From assembly GCF_002303925.1 (NCBI RefSeq), contig NZ_MRCS01000021.1, positions 37,572 through 101,571 of the forward strand: a stretch of DNA of 64,000 nucleotides, given 5' to 3'. The notes under the pieces were generated by a model. That model was not told the origin of the DNA and did not search any database. It worked only from the letters and a program-made list of their open reading frames with translations. Numbering within the stretch: the stretch's first letter is position 1; every line of letters begins with the position of its first letter. The translations under genes and the position numbers were made by a program. Origin of the DNA: Pseudomonas sp. ACN8. Lineage in GTDB: Bacteria > Pseudomonadota > Gammaproteobacteria > Pseudomonadales > Pseudomonadaceae. This document shows, in pieces, positions 61,263 to 64,000 of this stretch.

Positions 61263-61901
61263 TCAGCTGCCGGAAGTGTCGGTGTCGCGTTTGCGCTTGT
61301 TGCCCATGCGCACGCCGATGTCCATCAGGAACTGGAAGAAACCTTCCTGGTCTTCCAGCACATTGCTCCAGAACGGCGAGTGATACAGCGCGACGGCACC
61401 GTGCACCAGGGCCCAGGATGCGCAGTAGTGGAAGTAAGGTGGCACGTCTTCCAGCTTGCCTTCGCTGATCCGGCCCTTGATCAGCAGGGTCAGGCGTTCG
61501 AAGTTCGAGGCACGGATCTTGTGCAGTTCCTCGATCATCTCCGGCACCTGGTTGCCCTTGACCACTTTTTCTTCAAGGCGGTCGAACAGGCGGTAGCGCT
61601 GTGGATCGCGCATGCGGAATTCGAAGTAGGCCCGGGACAGAGCTTCCTTGTCCTTGTCGACATCGGCCGAATGCAACAGCTCGTTCAAATCGCGCTCGTA
61701 GTCGAGCATCAGGCGCAAATAGATTTCCGCCTTGGATTTGAAGTGCTTGTAGATCGTGCCTTTACCGATACCGACGGCATCAGCAATCATCTCGACGGTG
61801 ACACTGTCTTCACCTTGTTCGAGGAACAGCTTGAGCGCGGTATCGAGAATTTCCTGCTCGCGGCGACGGAATTCACGGACCTTACGAGGTTCTTTATGCA
61901 T
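61263..61901 (-). CDS. TetR/AcrR-family transcriptional regulator
   Basis: This 212-residue protein has a TetR DNA-binding domain at residues ~10-60 (DSVTVEMIADAVGIGKGTIYKHFKSKAEIY) and a helical ligand domain with no obvious specificity. The C-terminus is Lys/Arg/Asp-rich. The homologous gene in P. aeruginosa (PA2957 region) lies close to tatD and holB, as here. The target is unknown; the divergent small RNA promoter is one candidate. Confidence 0.9.
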   Translation of the reverse strand: MHKEPRKVREFRRREQEILDTALKLFLEQGEDSVTVEMIADAVGIGKGTIYKHFKSKAEIYLRLMLDYERDLNELLHSADVDKDKEALSRAYFEFRMRDPQRYRLFDRLEEKVVKGNQVPEMIEELHKIRASNFERLTLLIKGRISEGKLEDVPPYFHYCASWALVHGAVALYHSPFWSNVLEDQEGFFQFLMDIGVRMGNKRKRDTDTSGS

Positions 61902-62089
61902 AAGAAAAGGTCTGCAGGGGTCAAAATTCGAAGCCGCGTATTATGCCTAACTTACGCAAAAATGCACGGATCATCCGACCATATCTGCGCTTTCTGGTCA
62001 TTCCGCGTACGTTTACAGGGTGATGAGAACTCTTCCGAAGCGCACGTATTCCAAATTTGTTTAAAAACCCGGGCCGCTAAACTGGACGA

Positions 62090-62234
62090 GGCGCAATCCT
62101 GATCAATACTTGAACTGTCGGCGGGGCATCTCCCCCAAGTGTCACGCCGATATTGGTACCAACGGACCGCGTGCCATTGTTTTACTCCTAATGGTCTTAA
62201 CCCGGATTCACCCCCCAGAACCCGGGTTTTTTTT
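62090..62234 (+). ncRNA. rgsA: Probable RgsA small RNA
   Basis: Between the TetR gene and tatD, on the plus strand, a stationary-phase-like -10 box GCTAAACT (62076-62083) is followed by about 145 nt of non-coding sequence. This ends in a strong terminator: AACCCGG (62199-62205), a loop, CCGGGTT (62222-62228) and eight Ts. RgsA, an RpoS- and Gac-linked small RNA of Pseudomonas, is encoded beside tatD in P. aeruginosa, so position and architecture agree. I have not matched the primary sequence; the 5' end is an estimate. Confidence 0.6.
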
Positions 62235-62250
62235 GCCTGCGATTTAACCT

Positions 62251-62274
62251 TGTGGGAACGAGCCTGCTCGCGAA
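62251..62274. repeat. Solitary REP element
   Basis: TGTGGGAACGAGCCTGCTCG starts a single REP at 62251 with no inverted partner; it has A for G in the GGGAGCG core. It lies between the rgsA terminator and the tatD stop. Confidence 0.75.
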
Positions 62275-62288
62275 AGCGGCTTCGAACC

Positions 62289-63077
62289 CTAAACTGATTT
62301 CACATGCGCCAGCGGGAACAGGCGCTTGAAATTCGCCGTGGTTTGCTCGGCAAACCGCTCGTAGGGCTCACCACGCAACATTGCCAGAAATTCCGCAACT
62401 TCACGCACGTACTGCGGCAGGTTTGGCTTGCCGCGATAGGGAATCGGTGCCAGGTACGGCGAGTCGGTTTCCACCAGCAACCGGTCGGCCGGCACCTTGC
62501 TGGCCACATCGCGCAACGCATCGGCATTGCGAAAAGTGACAATCCCGGACAGGGAAATGTAATAGCCCATGTCCAGCGCAGCCTTCGCCATCTCCCAGTC
62601 TTCGGTAAAGCAATGCAATACGCCCGCCTGGGGCAACGCCGCCTCACGCAGCAAGCCCAAGGTATCGGCGCGGGCGCCGCGGGTATGGATGATCACCGGT
62701 TTGCCGGTCTGTTGCGCTGCCTGCAGGTGCAGGCGGAACGACTCCTGCTGCAACTCTGCCGCTTCCGGCTCGTAGTGATAGTCCAGACCTGTTTCGCCGA
62801 TGGCCACCACACGCGGGTGATTGAGTTCGTGCAACAGCCAGTCCAGCGCCGGTGCGGCACCTGGCTGCACATCCAGAGGGTGCACGCCCACCGAGCAGTC
62901 GACGTCGTCATAACGTTCGGCCAGGGCTTTGACGTCGGCCGCATTGTCCGCGCTGACACCGATACACAGAAAGTGCCCTACCCCACGTTGCCGGGCCGCA
63001 TCCAGGGCAGCATCCAGGGAGCCGTCGTGAGCGGTCAGGTCGAGGCGATCAAGGTGACAATGGGAATCTACGAGCAT
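62289..63077 (-). CDS. tatD: TatD-family metal-dependent DNase
   Basis: This 262-residue TIM-barrel hydrolase (YcfH/TatD family) has the metal ligands in DSHCHLDRL at residues 4-12, GETGLDYHYEPEA near 92, IIHTRGA near 130, LHCFTEDW near 155 and ETDSPYLAP near 204. Members are 3'-5' exonucleases or D-aminoacyl-tRNA deacylase-like; the substrate here is unproven. I chose the ATG at 63077, which begins MLVDSHCHLD. It follows holB with a 72-bp gap in which pilZ would normally be found. Confidence 0.93.
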   Translation of the reverse strand: MLVDSHCHLDRLDLTAHDGSLDAALDAARQRGVGHFLCIGVSADNAADVKALAERYDDVDCSVGVHPLDVQPGAAPALDWLLHELNHPRVVAIGETGLDYHYEPEAAELQQESFRLHLQAAQQTGKPVIIHTRGARADTLGLLREAALPQAGVLHCFTEDWEMAKAALDMGYYISLSGIVTFRNADALRDVASKVPADRLLVETDSPYLAPIPYRGKPNLPQYVREVAEFLAMLRGEPYERFAEQTTANFKRLFPLAHVKSV

Positions 63078-63149
63078 AAAGGGCTGCAACTTGTATCGAA
63101 TGGGTGGGACGGTCGGATGTACCAATACTCAGAGTTTAGGTGCAGACGG

Positions 63150-64000
63150 TCATCGTTGGGCAGGCAACGACGCCCATTGCACCAGCAATGCCTCCAGCAG
63201 CAAGGCCGGGTTGAGGTTGGCCTTGCTCAGGACTTTCTGTCGCTGGGCGAGGATCCAGTCCTGGATATCGAGGACTTTGCCCTGGGCGCTCTTCTGCGCA
63301 AGGTATTGCACGACCTTGCGCATGTCGGTCAGGCCAAGGCCGGCTTCGTCCTGGGTCAACTGGTAGCGCAGGATCAGGCTCGACCAATCGCAGAACCAGT
63401 CGAACAGGCGCAACATCGGAATGTTTTTCCATTCCTCGGCCAGTTGCGTTGGCGACTGCTGTTGCTTGAGGAGTTTTTTCACCCCTTCCACCACTTGCGC
63501 GCGCTGTTCACGTACGCCCTGGCCCTGGAGGTTGACCGCCGCCAGCGGCGAACCGGCGGCCAGGGTCAGCAGTTCGACGCGTTCGTCTTCGGAGCACTCC
63601 GGCAACGCCTGGGCCAGCCACTTCAAGCTCATGGCCTCGCCCGGCAGTGGACAGGCCTGCTGCACGCAGCGACTCTTGATGGTTGGCAACAAGCGGCTCG
63701 GCTGATGGCTGACCAGCAATAGAACGGTATCGCCGGACGGCTCTTCAAGACTTTTGAGCAGGGCATTGGCGGCGTTGATGTTCATCGACTCGACCGGCTC
63801 GATCAGCACCACTTTACGCCCGCCCAACTGCGCGGTCTGCACCACGAAACCGACCAGGTCGCGCACCTGGTCGACCTTGATCGCCTTGTCGGCTTCTTCC
63901 GGCTCCAGGATGTAGTTGTCGGGGTGGCTGCCAGCCTTGAGCAGCAGGCATGATTTGCATTCGCCACAGGCCTCCAGCGCGTTCGGGCGCTGGCACAGCA
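63150..64000 (-). CDS. holB: DNA polymerase III delta' subunit (5' end beyond window)
   Basis: HolB is part of the clamp loader that places the beta clamp on DNA. The visible 283 codons run from the right edge to the TGA at 63150-63152. They include the zinc site (CGECKSC just inside the edge), VDQVRDLVGFVVQTAQLGGRKVVLIEP, NALLKSLEEPSGDTVLLLVSH with the sensor 1 motif and the C-terminal collar helices. The N-terminal Walker-type region is outside the window. Its downstream neighbour should be pilZ; here it is tatD. Confidence 0.95.
   Translation of the reverse strand, partial: LCQRPNALEACGECKSCLLLKAGSHPDNYILEPEEADKAIKVDQVRDLVGFVVQTAQLGGRKVVLIEPVESMNINAANALLKSLEEPSGDTVLLLVSHQPSRLLPTIKSRCVQQACPLPGEAMSLKWLAQALPECSEDERVELLTLAAGSPLAAVNLQGQGVREQRAQVVEGVKKLLKQQQSPTQLAEEWKNIPMLRLFDWFCDWSSLILRYQLTQDEAGLGLTDMRKVVQYLAQKSAQGKVLDIQDWILAQRQKVLSKANLNPALLLEALLVQWASLPAQR

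Overview
The window reads as the chromosome of a Pseudomonas of the P. fluorescens group. The gene orders gyrA/mtnA/mtaD/ubiG/mupP/yciK, fumC/DUF2059/bolA/trhO/DsbA/ABC/rbdA, thiolase/pap with the NAGGN osmoprotectant genes, etfBA/etfD and holB/tatD all match blocks I know from Pseudomonas genomes. The intergenic spaces carry many paired REP elements of the kind typical of this group. I see no rRNA, tRNA, prophage, transposase, insertion sequence or CRISPR array.

Layout. 1-8.7 kb: gyrA (3' end off the left edge), a divergent methylthioadenosine salvage pair (mtnA, mtaD), ubiG, the peptidoglycan-recycling phosphatase mupP, yciK and a diguanylate cyclase behind a probable sigma54 promoter. 8.8-18.2 kb: a TenA/PqqC-like protein, the PAS-GGDEF-EAL protein RbdA, an exporter-type ABC protein, a DsbA-like protein, trhO, bolA, a DUF2059 protein and fumC. 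18.3-30.1 kb: an EamA transporter, a thiolase, polyphosphate:AMP phosphotransferase, mnmC, the three-gene NAGGN osmoprotectant operon with a structured leader, yheU and the third CsrA paralogue rsmI. 30.3-39.8 kb: small membrane and envelope genes, an LTA-synthase-like protein, a START protein, a MocR regulator, an OmpA-like lipoprotein pair and a periplasmic solute-binding protein. 40-43.9 kb: electron-transfer flavoprotein (etfB, etfA) divergent from ETF:ubiquinone oxidoreductase, whose promoter carries a perfect PsrA-type box.

44-58.6 kb is the most interesting part. Two blocks on the minus strand together encode import and oxidative catabolism of galactose and/or arabinose by a De Ley-Doudoroff-type route. 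Block 1 is dgoK-dgoA-dgoD-MFS-IclR. Block 2 is a GntR regulator, an SMP-30 lactonase, an SDR sugar dehydrogenase and araFGH. They are separated by a short stretch with a GNAT acetyltransferase, an MFS exporter and two small proteins. The promoter, leader, ribosome-binding site and first two codons of dgoK are repeated about 7.6 kb away, upstream of the SDR gene. This implies duplication of a regulatory cassette that ties the two blocks into one regulon. In the second copy the borrowed start codon opens a 55-codon leader frame whose stop overlaps the start of the SDR gene. A different palindrome is shared by the GntR and araF promoters.

58.8-64 kb: DUF1285 and DUF4823 genes, a MoaA-type radical SAM enzyme behind a perfect 12-bp inverted repeat, a TetR regulator, a probable RgsA small RNA, tatD and the 3' part of holB. 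The pilZ gene that normally lies between holB and tatD is missing; only a fragment resembling its last codons remains.
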